Assembly (NCBI GenBank): GCA_016933985.1
Contig: JAFGTU010000201.1
Span: 1-5,789 of the forward strand
Reading direction: 5' to 3'
DNA: 5,789 bases
Origin: Sedimentisphaerales bacterium
GTDB lineage: Bacteria > Planctomycetota > Phycisphaerae > Sedimentisphaerales > Anaerobacaceae
Shown here: one piece after another, positions 5,515 to 5,789 of the stretch
Position numbering within the stretch: position 1 is the first letter of the stretch
How the letters are laid out: every line of letters begins with the position of its first letter
The notes under the pieces: generated by a model
Database searches by the model: none
Told to the model about the DNA's origin: nothing
What the model saw: the letters and a program-made list of their open reading frames with translations, nothing else
Made by a program: the position numbers and the translations under genes

Positions 5515-5789
5515 GTGAATCGCAGAGAATTCATTAAAACAAGCATAAGCCTCTCACTCACCGCAACCGCAGCTTGCGTGCACGCCCAACGCCGCCATAA
5601 AGACGCAAAACGCCCCAACATACTATGGATAATGCTCGATGACGGTCGCGCCGACGCCCTCGGCTGCTACGGAAAGAATTGGGCCAAGACGCCCCACCTC
5701 GACCGCCTCGCCGAAAGAGGCGTCCGCTTCGCAACCGCGGTCGTCCAGAATCCCGTCTGTGTGCCATCGAGAACATCCATGAAGACAGG
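5515..5789 (+). CDS. Tat-exported Cys-type sulfatase, N-terminal part (runs off the right edge)
   Basis: 91 complete codons are visible, with a GTG start. Residues 1-24 are a twin-arginine signal (NRREFIKTSISLSLTATAACVHA) with a likely cleavage after the V-H-A at 22-24. Cys21 is preceded by TAA, a poor lipobox, so a lipoprotein is less likely. The mature part opens with RPNILWIMLDDGRAD (residues 33-47), where Asp42 and Asp43 are the usual calcium ligands of the alkaline-phosphatase-like sulfatase fold. It continues GCYG.....TPHLDRLAERGVRF and reaches VCVPSRTSMKTG at residues 81-92; the last codon, GGN, must be Gly. Cys82 in CxPSR is the residue converted to formylglycine by a maturation enzyme, here presumably anaerobic- or FGE-type and not in the window. 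Family members hydrolyse sulfate esters, commonly on algal or host glycans; the substrate cannot be told from this fragment. Confidence 0.95.
   Translation, partial: MNRREFIKTSISLSLTATAACVHAQRRHKDAKRPNILWIMLDDGRADALGCYGKNWAKTPHLDRLAERGVRFATAVVQNPVCVPSRTSMKT

Overview
The window looks like chromosomal DNA from a planctomycete, most likely of the class Phycisphaerae. This is an inference from protein style. Two adjacent secreted proteins end in a Cys-rich, dockerin-like doublet (CWCxPRQCxGDxD ... DLNxL ... ICADF ... DLNILVGSW ... PADC) that I associate with that group. A Tat-exported Cys-type sulfatase, a family often expanded in Planctomycetota, lies nearby. No mobile element, tRNA, rRNA or CRISPR array was seen.

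Layout. Positions 2-1156 (+) hold the 3' part of a secreted-type protein whose start lies off the left edge. It has a Trp-rich beta domain of the kind found in uncharacterised Phycisphaerae proteins, followed by the dockerin-like doublet. A strong intrinsic terminator (1208-1239) closes it. A near-consensus extended -10 sigma70 promoter (1257-1285) then drives a 662-residue secreted protein (1325-3313, +): signal peptide, right-handed beta-helix, two BACON-like domains and the same doublet. A second terminator (3362-3393) sits between this gene and a convergent gene, 3402-5381 (-), encoding a full-length CcmF-type cytochrome c haem lyase. It has the four expected histidines but diverged WWD and WG..EGS motifs. 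A 133-bp divergent intergenic region (5382-5514) carries candidate back-to-back promoters. It precedes the 5' end of a sulfatase gene (5515 to the right edge, +) with a Tat signal and a CVPSR formylglycine motif.

How the genes may fit together. The two left genes encode exported proteins carrying the same C-terminal module and could share a partner or surface location. The beta-helix/BACON architecture and the sulfatase suggest handling of (sulfated) polysaccharides, but no catalytic residue was recognised in the beta-helix protein. The CcmF gene looks functionally unrelated. No cohesin-like partner is visible in the window.

The most notable signals are the repeated module with an apparently expanded Ca-binding loop, a 58-bp tract identical between the two modules that suggests gene conversion or recent cassette copying, and terminators of the two genes that share the same stem core.
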